The notes: generated by a model from the letters alone, not told the origin. A stretch of DNA of 6,663 bases from Faecalibacterium prausnitzii (GCA_002313795.1 DCCL01000134.1:1-6663); one strand, 5' to 3'; positions 1 through 5,893 are shown, counted from the stretch's first letter. Made by a program: numbers and translations.

Positions 1-150
1 GAGCCGGGTGTCAAGGGCAACACTGCTACCAACACCCTGAAGCCCGCTACCGTCGAGACCGGTGCTGAGATCCGCGTCCCCCTGTTCATCAACGAGGGCG
101 ACCACATCCGCATCGATACCCGCACCGGCGAGTATATGGAGCGCGTCTGA
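1..150 (+). CDS. efp: Elongation factor P, C-terminal part (cut by window start)
   Basis: The first 50 codons in frame 1 run to a TGA at 148-150 and encode the last domain of EF-P. EF-P is the cytoplasmic factor that binds between the P and E sites of stalled ribosomes and helps form peptide bonds at consecutive prolines. The visible part starts [16 protein letters not shown] and ends [17 protein letters not shown]. Both stretches are hallmarks of the C-terminal OB-fold domain, and the ending is the normal one for bacterial EF-P, so the gene is intact at this end. The N-terminal KOW-like domain and the modified-residue loop lie outside the window and cannot be judged. An intrinsic terminator follows 16 nt after the stop. 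Confidence 0.95.
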   Translation, partial: EPGVKGNTATNTLKPATVETGAEIRVPLFINEGDHIRIDTRTGEYMERV

Positions 151-165
151 TTTTTTACCGATAAG

Positions 166-199
166 ACCGGGCAGCGGGCGACCGTTTGCCCGGTTTTTT
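166..199 (+). terminator. Intrinsic terminator after efp
   Basis: CCGGGCA at 167-173 pairs with TGCCCGG at 187-193 around a 13-nt loop. The stem can be extended by A166-T194, and a run of six T follows at 194-199. This is a standard rho-independent terminator placed just after the efp stop. The next gene starts only 36 nt beyond it and shows no convincing promoter of its own in between, so partial read-through may supply that gene. Confidence 0.85.
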
Positions 200-235
200 G
201 TTAAAGTGCTGTTTTTGCGATAGGAGGTATTCCCT

Positions 236-832
236 ATGAAGGAAAAAGCTGCATACCTGAAGGGCCTGATCGATGGCCTGGGCATTGATGAGAACACCAA
301 GGAAGGCAAAGTCATCAAAGCTATGAGCGAGCTGCTGAGCGAGATGGCCGAGGCTGTGGACGGCATCGATGAGGATGTCACCCGCGCTTACGACCAGATC
401 AACGACCTGAGCGAAGAGCTGGAAGACCTTGAAGCGGATCTGTACGAGGATGAGGATGCTGAGGACGAGGAAGAGGACGACTCCGATGAGGCCGAGGCAG
501 ACGACAGCGATGACGACAACGCCGATGTGGCCGGCGAGCCTTATTATGAGGTGGCCTGCCCTTCCTGCGGCAGCACCGTCTATGTGAGTGAGGATGACCT
601 CGACGCAGGTGAGGCCATCTGCCCCAACTGCAAGGTCGCCTTTGAGGTGGCTCTGGAAGACCCCGAGGACGACGAAGCCGAAGAGGATGAGGACGACAGC
701 GCTGTGCAGTACGAAGTGACCTGCCCCGCCTGCGGCACCACCTCTGTAGTGGATGAGGACGCTCTGCTGGACGGCGAGCCGGTCTGTCCCAACTGCGGCA
801 AACCGTTGGACTTTGAGGTGACGGAGGAGTAA
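236..832 (+). CDS. Acidic double zinc-ribbon protein, CD1247 N-terminal-domain family
   Basis: A 198-residue soluble protein of unknown function. AGGAGGT at 222-228, 7 nt before the ATG, supports this start. Residues 1-60 are helical in character (begins MKEKAAYLKGLIDGLGID, with a TKEGK turn) and resemble the Clostridia family named for C. difficile CD1247; I recognise this family from memory only. Residues 60-97 are extremely acidic (26 of 38 are D or E). Two zinc ribbons follow, with cysteines at 108, 111, 129, 132 and at 163, 166, 184, 187. Both have CX2C-17-CX2C spacing and are separated by a second acidic linker (about 141-155). The two ribbons look like an internal duplication (YEVACPSCGS... 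and YEVTCPACGT...). There is no signal peptide or membrane segment. The position beside efp hints at a translation-linked role, but this is inference; nucleic-acid or protein binding are both possible. Confidence 0.9.
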   Translation: MKEKAAYLKGLIDGLGIDENTKEGKVIKAMSELLSEMAEAVDGIDEDVTRAYDQINDLSEELEDLEADLYEDEDAEDEEEDDSDEAEADDSDDDNADVAGEPYYEVACPSCGSTVYVSEDDLDAGEAICPNCKVAFEVALEDPEDDEAEEDEDDSAVQYEVTCPACGTTSVVDEDALLDGEPVCPNCGKPLDFEVTEE

Positions 833-860
833 ATTCCTCTGCCCGCTGAAAGCACAAGAC

Positions 861-910
861 AAAAAATGCCCCCGGAACTCACATCGACAGGATGGAGTTC
901 CGGGGGCATT
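861..910 (-). terminator. Strong intrinsic terminator of the ddl-murI-argS operon
   Basis: A perfect 16-bp inverted repeat lies at 865-880 and 895-910 around a 14-nt loop. Read on the minus strand, the hairpin is followed at once by a T run (the A run at 861-866 on the plus strand), so it ends the operon 17 nt after the argS stop. It sits between two convergent genes. On the plus strand the bases after the hairpin (GTGCGTTTAC) make a poor U tract, so it is directional in design, though it may also slow read-through from the acidic zinc-ribbon gene. Confidence 0.9.
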
Positions 911-927
911 GTGCGTTTACAGGGGGC

Positions 928-2742
928 TTACATCTTCTCAGGAACGGTGATCTTGAACATGGTCAGCACGTTGCGGATGACGTTCTTTACGCCGATGCAG
1001 AGGGCCAGACGGGCCTGCTGAACAGCGGGGTCTGCACCCTGGATGCGGCAGTTGCCGTAGAAGCGGTGGAAGGCGCTTGCCAGGTCGATGACAAAGCGGT
1101 TGATGCGGCTGGGGTCGTACTTCTCGGCGGCCATGACGATCTCCTGCGGGAAGGCGGCCAGCATCCGGATGAGGTCCATCTCCGAAGGCTCGGTCAGCAG
1201 GGTGGCGTCGATGTGCTCAGCACCGGCAAAGGAGATGCCCTCGCTCTCCATCTTCTTCAGGATGGAGCAGATGCGGGCGTGAGCGTACTGGACGTAGTAG
1301 ACAGGGTTGTCGTTGTCGGTCTTGACAGCCTGATCCAGGTCGAAGTCGATGCCGCTGCCTGCATCATGCATATTGAAGAGGAAGCGTGCGCTGTCGATGG
1401 GCACCTCTTCCAGCAGGTCGGTCAGGGTGATGGCGTTGCCGGTGCGCTTGGACATACGGACGGGCTGACCGTCCCGCATCAGGTTGACCATCTGCATCAG
1501 CACGACATCCAGACGGCTGCCGTCCAGACCGATGGCGTCCATAGCACCCTTCATACGGGCCACATGGCCGTGGTGGTCAGCGCCCCAGACATCGATGGCC
1601 TTCTCGAAGCCGCGGACAGCCAGTTTGTTGTAGTGATAGGCAATATCGGCGGCGAAGTAGGTGGGGATGCCGTTGGCACGGACGAGGACTTCATCCTTGG
1701 CCTCTTCTTCGGAGCCATCCTCGGTCTTTTTCTTGTTGACGGTGCCGTACTTGGCAGCGTACTGAGCGCTGCGGTACATGATGGCACCATCCTCAGCCTT
1801 GTAGCAGGCACCCAGCTCCAGCAGCTTGTCCACGACGGCCATGACGGCACCGGACTCGTGGAGAGTGCTCTCATGGAACCAGACATCGTAATCGATGCGG
1901 TACTTGCCCAGGTCGCGCTTGAGGGCGGCAATGTTCTTGGGCAGGGCGTAGGCCACCAGAGCGTCCTTCAGGGCAGCAAAAGCCTCACTGCCAAAGAGGG
2001 TCTCTTCATCCATGCCCTTGCAGGCGGCAGCATACTTGTCACCGTTCAGCTCAGCGAACTCGCCGGCCAGAACCTTGATGTCGCCGCCCTGATAGCACTC
2101 GGCGGGCAGAGGATAGGCTTCCTCACCGCAGAACTTCTGCAGATAGCGGACGGCAAGGCTCTTGCCGAACTTCTGGATCTGGTTGCCGGCATCGTTGATG
2201 TAGAACTCACGAGTCACATCGTAGCCGGACCAGTCGAGGACAGCGGCCAGGCAGTCGCCCAGAGCACCGCCGCGGGCGTTGCCCATGTGCATAGGGCCGG
2301 TGGGGTTGGCAGAGACGAACTCCACATTGTACTTCGCGCCTTTGCCGTGGTCGGTGCGGCCATACTCGGTGTTGGCGCAGGCACCCAGGACCACGTTTGC
2401 CCAGAAGGAGGGAGCTAGGAACAGGTTGATGAAGCCGGGGCCGGCCACCTCGACCTTGGCAAATACGCCGCCGCTCAGCTCGGGCAGGTGGGCGATGAGG
2501 GCGTCGGCGATCATCTTGGGAGCCTTGCGCCAGGTGCGGGCACCGGCCATGGCAATGTTGGAGGCGATGTCGCCGTTCTTCACGTCGGCGGGGATCTCCA
2601 CGATAAAGGCGGGCAGCTCTGCCTCGGGCAGGGTGCCGTCGGCCATGGCGGCCTTGGCCGCTGCGGTCAGCAGGGCGCGTGCCTCATCCAGTGCAGTCTG
2701 CCGGGGGTTGTAGTTCTGGTAGGTCTTTTCAAAATCGGTCAT
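928..2742 (-). CDS. argS: Arginine--tRNA ligase
   Basis: Class I aminoacyl-tRNA synthetase that charges tRNA-Arg with arginine using ATP in the cytoplasm. The 604-residue frame begins MTDFEKTYQNYNPRQ. An N-terminal additional domain (about 1-115) precedes the HIGH-type signature HMGN (152-155) in the context SANPTGPMHMGNARGG. The KMSKS-equivalent loop is RMSKR (429-433), followed by TGNAITL. The C-terminal helical anticodon-binding domain carries the usual QYAHAR motif. I prefer the ATG at 2742 because AAAGGAA lies 8 nt upstream. An in-frame ATG at 2760 would add six residues but has no ribosome binding site. A charged stretch near residues 335-350 (VNKKKTEDGSEEEAKD) looks like an insertion in the catalytic domain. 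It is the last gene of the minus-strand operon, 24 nt after the DUF1934 gene. Confidence 0.96.
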   Translation of the reverse strand: MTDFEKTYQNYNPRQTALDEARALLTAAAKAAMADGTLPEAELPAFIVEIPADVKNGDIASNIAMAGARTWRKAPKMIADALIAHLPELSGGVFAKVEVAGPGFINLFLAPSFWANVVLGACANTEYGRTDHGKGAKYNVEFVSANPTGPMHMGNARGGALGDCLAAVLDWSGYDVTREFYINDAGNQIQKFGKSLAVRYLQKFCGEEAYPLPAECYQGGDIKVLAGEFAELNGDKYAAACKGMDEETLFGSEAFAALKDALVAYALPKNIAALKRDLGKYRIDYDVWFHESTLHESGAVMAVVDKLLELGACYKAEDGAIMYRSAQYAAKYGTVNKKKTEDGSEEEAKDEVLVRANGIPTYFAADIAYHYNKLAVRGFEKAIDVWGADHHGHVARMKGAMDAIGLDGSRLDVVLMQMVNLMRDGQPVRMSKRTGNAITLTDLLEEVPIDSARFLFNMHDAGSGIDFDLDQAVKTDNDNPVYYVQYAHARICSILKKMESEGISFAGAEHIDATLLTEPSEMDLIRMLAAFPQEIVMAAEKYDPSRINRFVIDLASAFHRFYGNCRIQGADPAVQQARLALCIGVKNVIRNVLTMFKITVPEKM

Positions 2743-2750
2743 TGATATGA

Positions 2751-2757
2751 TTCCTTT
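2751..2757 (-). promoter_or_regulatory. Ribosome binding site that fixes the argS start
   Basis: AAAGGAA on the minus strand lies 8 nt before the ATG at 2742. The alternative upstream ATG at 2760 overlaps the end of this site's neighbourhood and has no purine-rich element of its own (preceding bases GACCATAG). This favours the 604-residue form of ArgS. Confidence 0.7.
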
Positions 2758-2766
2758 CATCTATGG

Positions 2767-3234
2767 TCAGTTGACGTGCTGTACCGTCATTACCAGCGTG
2801 TTGCGGCTGACGATGCGGGCGTCGTCGGCGTCCAGCAGATAGCTGAAGGAGAGACTGCCGCCCTTTTCGGTGAGGCGGCAGTCGATGCCGTCTCCGGTGA
2901 CGCCCAGAGTCAGGGAGCCGACCTCCGTCTCATAGTGGCAGAGGTTGCGGCGGTCCCGCTCGATGAGGAGCTGGCTGTTGGCCCGGCCAAACCGGAGCAG
3001 TGCCACCCGGCTGCCGTCCTCGGCTACCTTGATGGTGGTGGTGCAGCCCTCATAGCCGATGGTCTGGGTCTCCTTATAGGAGATGTAGAAGCTCCCGGCC
3101 TTTTTCACCAGACTGCCGCGGGTCATCAGCTCGATGTGGTCCCGGTCTTCTTCCCGGACGGCACCTTCGCTGTCGAACTGGTCGATGGAGCTTTTGATGC
3201 GGATGATATAGTTTTCGTTCAGAGCTTTGGTCAC
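2767..3234 (-). CDS. DUF1934 / YwiB-like beta-barrel protein
   Basis: A 155-residue cytoplasmic protein of unknown biochemical role. The family is recognised from the pattern FYISYKETQTIG (about 49-60), TTTIKV (66-71), LLRFGRANSQLLIE (79-92) and YETEVGSLTLGVTGDGI (101-117). Alternating hydrophobic strands fit the calycin-like barrel known for B. subtilis YwiB, which also lies directly upstream of argS there; this conserved link supports the call. The start is a GTG, chosen because TAAGGA sits 9 nt upstream (3244-3249). That site abuts and partly overlaps the stop region of murI, so translation is probably coupled to murI. There is no signal peptide, membrane span or obvious catalytic motif. 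I would not assign a function beyond family membership. Confidence 0.85.
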   Translation of the reverse strand: MTKALNENYIIRIKSSIDQFDSEGAVREEDRDHIELMTRGSLVKKAGSFYISYKETQTIGYEGCTTTIKVAEDGSRVALLRFGRANSQLLIERDRRNLCHYETEVGSLTLGVTGDGIDCRLTEKGGSLSFSYLLDADDARIVSRNTLVMTVQHVN

Positions 3235-3249
3235 AGTTTTGCGTCCTTA

Positions 3250-4074
3250 TCAATATTTGTCGATGGCGATCTGGTCGATGGGGCCGCCCTTGTATTCGCC
3301 GAGGAAGAGGTCGGCAGTCTGGGCGAAACTGTCCGGCACATCGCTGACATAGAAATGTGCCTGACCCTCCTCGTGGTTGCCCTTCATGCCGTGTTCGCTG
3401 AGCATCCGTTCCAGATGGTGAGCGGCGGTCTGTGCCGGGTCAACAAGGGCGACGTCCTTGCCCATGTACCAGCCGATCATCTCTTTCAGCAGAGGATAGT
3501 GGGTGCAGCCCAGAATGAGGGTGTCCACCCCGGCCTGCCGGACATCGGCCAGATACTGGGCAATGACCAGACGGGCCACCTGCTGCTTATCCAGTGCACT
3601 GTGATCCACATAACCGGCCTCCACCAGAGGAACAAAGAGGGGGCAGGCACGGGCTGTGATCTCCACGCCGGGCACAAGGCGGCGCAGCAGGGTCTCGTAA
3701 CTGCGGGAACGGATGGTGGCGGCAGTGCCGATGATGCCGATGCGGCGGTTCCGGGTGGCAAAAGCCGCTTCCCGGGCGGCGGCATCCACGACCCCCAGAT
3801 AGGGGACCGGGAGCTGGGCCGCCTCAGCGGCGGGGTAGGTGCTGGACACCGTGCCGCAGGCCGCCATGATGCACTTGACATCTTTGGAGAGCAGGAACGC
3901 AATGTCCTGCCGCGCATACTGCAGGATCGTCTCCGGGCTCCGGCTGCCATAGGGCACGCGGCCGGTATCCCCGAAATAGATGATGTTCTCATGCGGCAGG
4001 TGCTTGCGCAGTTCCCGCACGCCGGTCAGGCCGCCAAGGCCGCTGTCGAAGACGCCAATCGGGCGGTTATCCAT
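3250..4074 (-). CDS. murI: Glutamate racemase
   Basis: Cofactor-independent enzyme that interconverts L- and D-glutamate and supplies the D-Glu that MurD adds to peptidoglycan precursors. The 274-residue frame begins MDNRPIGVFDSGLGGLTG. It has the catalytic D10-S11 pair, the substrate-loop motif GRVPYGSRS (about 38-46), the first catalytic cysteine C73 in AACGTVSS, and the second, C190, in GCTHYPLL (189-196). The first-cysteine motif differs from the textbook ACNT(A) form in having Gly for Asn. Length is normal for the family. I chose the ATG at 4074, not the one at 4107, because the protein then begins at the conserved N-terminus. The ATG overlaps the end of ddl by 8 nt (ATGGATAA), so it is probably translationally coupled. 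An AAGGA sits rather far upstream (12 nt). Confidence 0.95.
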   Translation of the reverse strand: MDNRPIGVFDSGLGGLTGVRELRKHLPHENIIYFGDTGRVPYGSRSPETILQYARQDIAFLLSKDVKCIMAACGTVSSTYPAAEAAQLPVPYLGVVDAAAREAAFATRNRRIGIIGTAATIRSRSYETLLRRLVPGVEITARACPLFVPLVEAGYVDHSALDKQQVARLVIAQYLADVRQAGVDTLILGCTHYPLLKEMIGWYMGKDVALVDPAQTAAHHLERMLSEHGMKGNHEEGQAHFYVSDVPDSFAQTADLFLGEYKGGPIDQIAIDKY

Positions 4075-5167
4075 TTTTCTTTTCCGTCCTTTCCAGAGCC
4101 AGAGCAATGAGCCGGTCGATGAGGGCGGGCACAGGCACGCCCTCGTGCTCCATCAGCTTGGGGTACATGCTGATGGGGGTGAAGCCGGGCAGGGTGTTGA
4201 TCTCGTTGATGAGCACACGGCCGGTGTTCTTCTCCACGAAGAAGTCGCAGCGTGCCAGACCTTCGCAGCCCAGTGCCGTGTAGGCCATGGCAGCATAGGT
4301 CTTTACCTCGTCCAGCTTCTCCTCGGGGAGATGGGCAGGGATGACCACCTGACTGACACCGTTCTTGTATTTATCGTCGTAGGTGTAGAACTCGGCACCG
4401 GCCAGGATCTCGCCCGGACGGGTAGCCACAGCAGGCTCCGAACCGATGACGGCGCACTCCACCTCGTGGCCGTCTACGAAGGCCTCGAAGACGACCTTGC
4501 GGTCGTTTTCCAGAGCCAGCTTGATGGCCTGCTTCAGCTCCTCACGGTCATGGGCCTTGGTGATGCCCACGCTGGAACCTGCATTGGCGGGCTTGACGAA
4601 GACGGGCCAGCCCAGCTTGGCGATGACGCCGTCGCAGACGCCCTCGGGGTCGTTCTCGATCTCCCAGCGGGTGGCGGAGAGCCACTTGGTGTGGGGGATG
4701 CCGGAAGCGTCGAACATGGTGTTGGCCACAGCCTTATCCATGCAGATGGCGCTGGCCAGGACACCGCAGCCCACATAGGGGATGCCGGCCAGTTCCAGCA
4801 GACCTTGCACCGTGCCGTCTTCGCCCCACAGGCCGTGGAGCACCGGGATGACCACATCCACATGGACTTTCTCCACCTGCCCGGCGGGAGTGAAAAGGAT
4901 CATGCCGTGGTCGGCACGGTCAGGGCTGATGACACAGGGCATATTGCCCGGCAGGCTCTCCCAGCTGCCATCGGCCATCTGGGCCGAGGTGGCCTCGGTG
5001 TAGAGCCAGCGGCCCTCCTTGGTGATGCCGACGGTCAGCAGCTCATAGCGCTCACGGTCGAGCTGGTCCACGAAGGTGCCGGCAGATACCCGGCTGACCT
5101 CGTGTTCGCTGGAAAGTCCACCGAACAGGACGACAACGCACATTTTATGTTCAGAATCGGATCTCAT
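4067..5167 (-). CDS. ddl: D-alanine--D-alanine ligase
   Basis: ATP-grasp ligase that makes D-Ala-D-Ala, the terminal dipeptide of peptidoglycan stem peptides, in the cytoplasm. With the ATG at 5167 (AGGAG 9 nt upstream) it is 366 residues. Visible family motifs are GGLSSEHEVS (about 16-25), HGLWGEDGTVQG (111-122), the ATP-binding KPANAGSSVG (192-201), and the metal/phosphate end RCDFF (D308) and NEINTLPGFTP (321-331). The omega-loop motif FYTYDDKY (260-267) keeps the tyrosine (Y267) typical of D-Ala-D-Ala ligases. VanA/VanB-type D-Ala-D-Lac ligases lack it, so intrinsic vancomycin resistance is not indicated by this gene. An in-frame upstream ATG at 5236 falls at about the predicted transcription start and lacks a ribosome binding site. 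First gene of the operon; overlaps murI. Confidence 0.95.
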   Translation of the reverse strand: MRSDSEHKMCVVVLFGGLSSEHEVSRVSAGTFVDQLDRERYELLTVGITKEGRWLYTEATSAQMADGSWESLPGNMPCVISPDRADHGMILFTPAGQVEKVHVDVVIPVLHGLWGEDGTVQGLLELAGIPYVGCGVLASAICMDKAVANTMFDASGIPHTKWLSATRWEIENDPEGVCDGVIAKLGWPVFVKPANAGSSVGITKAHDREELKQAIKLALENDRKVVFEAFVDGHEVECAVIGSEPAVATRPGEILAGAEFYTYDDKYKNGVSQVVIPAHLPEEKLDEVKTYAAMAYTALGCEGLARCDFFVEKNTGRVLINEINTLPGFTPISMYPKLMEHEGVPVPALIDRLIALALERTEKKNG

Positions 5168-5188
5168 GATTGTTCTCTCCTGATACCG

Positions 5189-5215
5189 GGGCCGGTGCCG
5201 CGAAGCATCCGGCCC
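5189..5215 (-). promoter_or_regulatory. GC-rich hairpin in the ddl 5' leader
   Basis: GGGCCGG at 5189-5195 pairs with CCGGCCC at 5209-5215. An inner TGC/GCA (5196-5198 with 5205-5207) extends the stem past a one-base bulge and leaves a six-base loop (CGCGAA). In the minus-strand transcript the hairpin stands in the untranslated leader about 8 nt before the AGGAG site of ddl. No T run follows, so it is not a terminator as drawn. It may stabilise the mRNA 5' end or affect initiation; the role is inferred. Confidence 0.5.
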
Positions 5216-5246
5216 GAAATTTTGCTCTATATACATAGATGTACTT

Positions 5247-5275
5247 ATTATATATTATTTGCCTTCCGGATGCAA
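5247..5275 (-). promoter_or_regulatory. Sigma-A promoter for ddl-murI-DUF1934-argS
   Basis: On the minus strand TTGCAT (5270-5275) is a -35 element and TATAAT (5247-5252) a perfect -10 element, with a 17-bp spacer. Transcription would begin near 5240, giving a leader of roughly 70 nt before the ddl start at 5167. It lies back to back with the rpmG promoter. Confidence 0.75.
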
Positions 5276-5313
5276 GCGCCGGAGCACAGGGGAGCAGAGA
5301 AGAATAAAATCGC

Positions 5314-5338
5314 AAAAAACCTGAAAAAACGCAAAAAA
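5314..5338 (+). promoter_or_regulatory. Three phased A6 tracts, UP-element-like, upstream of the rpmG promoter
   Basis: Runs of six A at 5314-5319, 5324-5329 and 5333-5338 start 10 and 9 bp apart, close to one helical turn. They end 5 bp before the -35 element of the rpmG promoter. A tracts repeated in phase with the helix bend DNA, and A-rich DNA here is where the RNA polymerase alpha subunit contacts strong promoters. The sequence is seen directly; the stimulating effect is inferred. Confidence 0.6.
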
Positions 5339-5343
5339 TCTGC

Positions 5344-5372
5344 TTGACGAACAGAAAAAGACGTGATACAAT
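5344..5372 (+). promoter_or_regulatory. Sigma-A promoter for rpmG-secE-nusG
   Basis: TTGACG (5344-5349) and TACAAT (5367-5372) each match the sigma-A consensus at 5 of 6 bases and are exactly 17 bp apart. Transcription should start near 5379-5380, giving a leader of about 96 nt before rpmG. With the A tracts just upstream, this looks like a strong promoter, as expected for ribosomal and transcription genes. Confidence 0.8.
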
Positions 5373-5385
5373 GATAACACCTCTT

Positions 5386-5430
5386 TTGCGGGTTATTAAG
5401 TGCGCCTGTTTTGCAGGTGTGCACCCGCAA
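5386..5430 (+). promoter_or_regulatory. Two-part hairpin in the rpmG-secE-nusG 5' leader
   Basis: TTGCGGGT (5386-5393) pairs with ACCCGCAA (5423-5430) as an 8-bp outer stem. Inside it GTGCGCCTG (5400-5408) pairs with CAGGTGTGC (5414-5422) as a 9-bp stem that uses some G-U pairs, with a TTTTG loop. The 5' strand alone carries a six-base bulge, TATTAA (5394-5399). The structure begins only a few bases after the predicted transcription start and ends 31 nt before the rpmG ribosome binding site (GGAGGT, 5462-5467). No T run follows, so it is not a simple terminator. It could be a 5' stabiliser or a protein-binding leader; I do not recognise a named RNA family. Confidence 0.5.
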
Positions 5431-5475
5431 CCCGAGGGAGGTTCAAAACAACCGTTATAATGGAGGTGTCAACAA

Positions 5476-5625
5476 ATGACCGTTAAAATCACTCTGGCCT
5501 GCACCGAGTGCAAGCAGCGCAACTACAACACCACGAAGAACAAGAAGAACAACCCCGATCGTCTCGAGATGAAGAAGTACTGCCGCTTCTGCAAGAAGCA
5601 CACCGTTCATCGCGAAACCAAGTAA
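5476..5625 (+). CDS. rpmG: 50S ribosomal protein L33 (zinc-binding form)
   Basis: A 49-residue basic protein of the large ribosomal subunit near the E site. It begins [20 protein letters not shown] and ends VHRETK, which matches the L33 family over its full length. Cysteines at 9, 12, 36 and 39 form two CX2C pairs, so this is the zinc-binding (C+) version. Many bacteria also carry a cysteine-free copy for zinc limitation; none is visible here. GGAGGT at 5462-5467, 8 nt before the ATG, gives a clear start. It is the first gene of an operon with secE (16-nt gap) and nusG, the usual bacterial arrangement. No tRNA-Trp gene lies between rpmG and secE, unlike some relatives. Confidence 0.95.
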   Translation: MTVKITLACTECKQRNYNTTKNKKNNPDRLEMKKYCRFCKKHTVHRETK

Positions 5626-5641
5626 GAAAGGCGGACACATC

Positions 5642-5893
5642 ATGGCAGACAAAACCGAGAAAAAGCCGGGCTTTGTGGCCAGAATGAAGGCCGCCGTGAA
5701 GGGCTTTGCCGCCAATGTGGCCAAGTTCTTCCGCGACACGAAGAGCGAGCTGAAGAAGGTGGTCTGGCCGTCCAAGGCGGACGTCAAGACCAACACCATC
5801 GTCGTGCTCGTGACTGTGGCGATCGCAGCCGTCGTGATGATCGCACTGGATGCCATCTTTGGCGGCATCCTGGGCCTTATCATCGGCGCGTGA
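5642..5893 (+). CDS. secE: Preprotein translocase subunit SecE
   Basis: Small inner-membrane subunit that clamps SecY in the SecYEG protein-export channel. The 83-residue protein has a basic, amphipathic N-terminal half (about 1-50) with the family motif FFRDTKSELKKVVWPSK (29-45). A single hydrophobic span (about 52-80) rich in V, I and A ends in LIIGA. This one-span form is normal outside the Enterobacteria, whose SecE has three spans. The start is supported by AAAGGCGG a few bases upstream and by the typical length. It sits between rpmG and nusG with gaps of 16 and 28 nt, the standard gene order. Confidence 0.95.
   Translation: MADKTEKKPGFVARMKAAVKGFAANVAKFFRDTKSELKKVVWPSKADVKTNTIVVLVTVAIAAVVMIALDAIFGGILGLIIGA

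Noticed and set aside
155..862. A 235-codon minus-strand open frame opposite the acidic zinc-ribbon gene
   Set aside because: It would have to read through the efp terminator region and mirrors the acidic codons (GAG/GAC give Leu/Val on the other strand), producing a false hydrophobic protein. The plus-strand frame has a strong ribosome binding site and clear zinc ribbons.
892..2418. A 508-codon plus-strand open frame opposite argS
   Set aside because: It is antisense to a clear ArgS, begins within the terminator hairpin without a ribosome binding site, and its translation is low in lysine with repetitive G/A/V/D/H content typical of the reverse strand of GC-rich genes.
4067..5167. Ddl as a D-Ala-D-Lac (vancomycin-resistance type) ligase
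   Set aside because: The FYTYDDKY loop keeps the tyrosine typical of D-Ala-D-Ala ligases, and no vanH- or vanX-like gene is nearby.
2776..5347. Long plus-strand open frames opposite the DUF1934 gene, murI and ddl (444 and 455 codons)
   Set aside because: They lie antisense to well-recognised genes, match no family I know, lack ribosome binding sites, and follow from GC-biased third positions on the minus strand.
5456..5461. A perfect TATAAT just before the rpmG ribosome binding site as a second promoter
   Set aside because: There is no -35 match 16-18 bp upstream and no extended -10 TG, and a start from here would fall at or after the GGAGGT site. The promoter at 5344-5372 is far better.
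5626..5641. A tRNA-Trp gene between rpmG and secE, as in some bacteria
   Set aside because: The gap is only 16 nt and cannot hold a tRNA.
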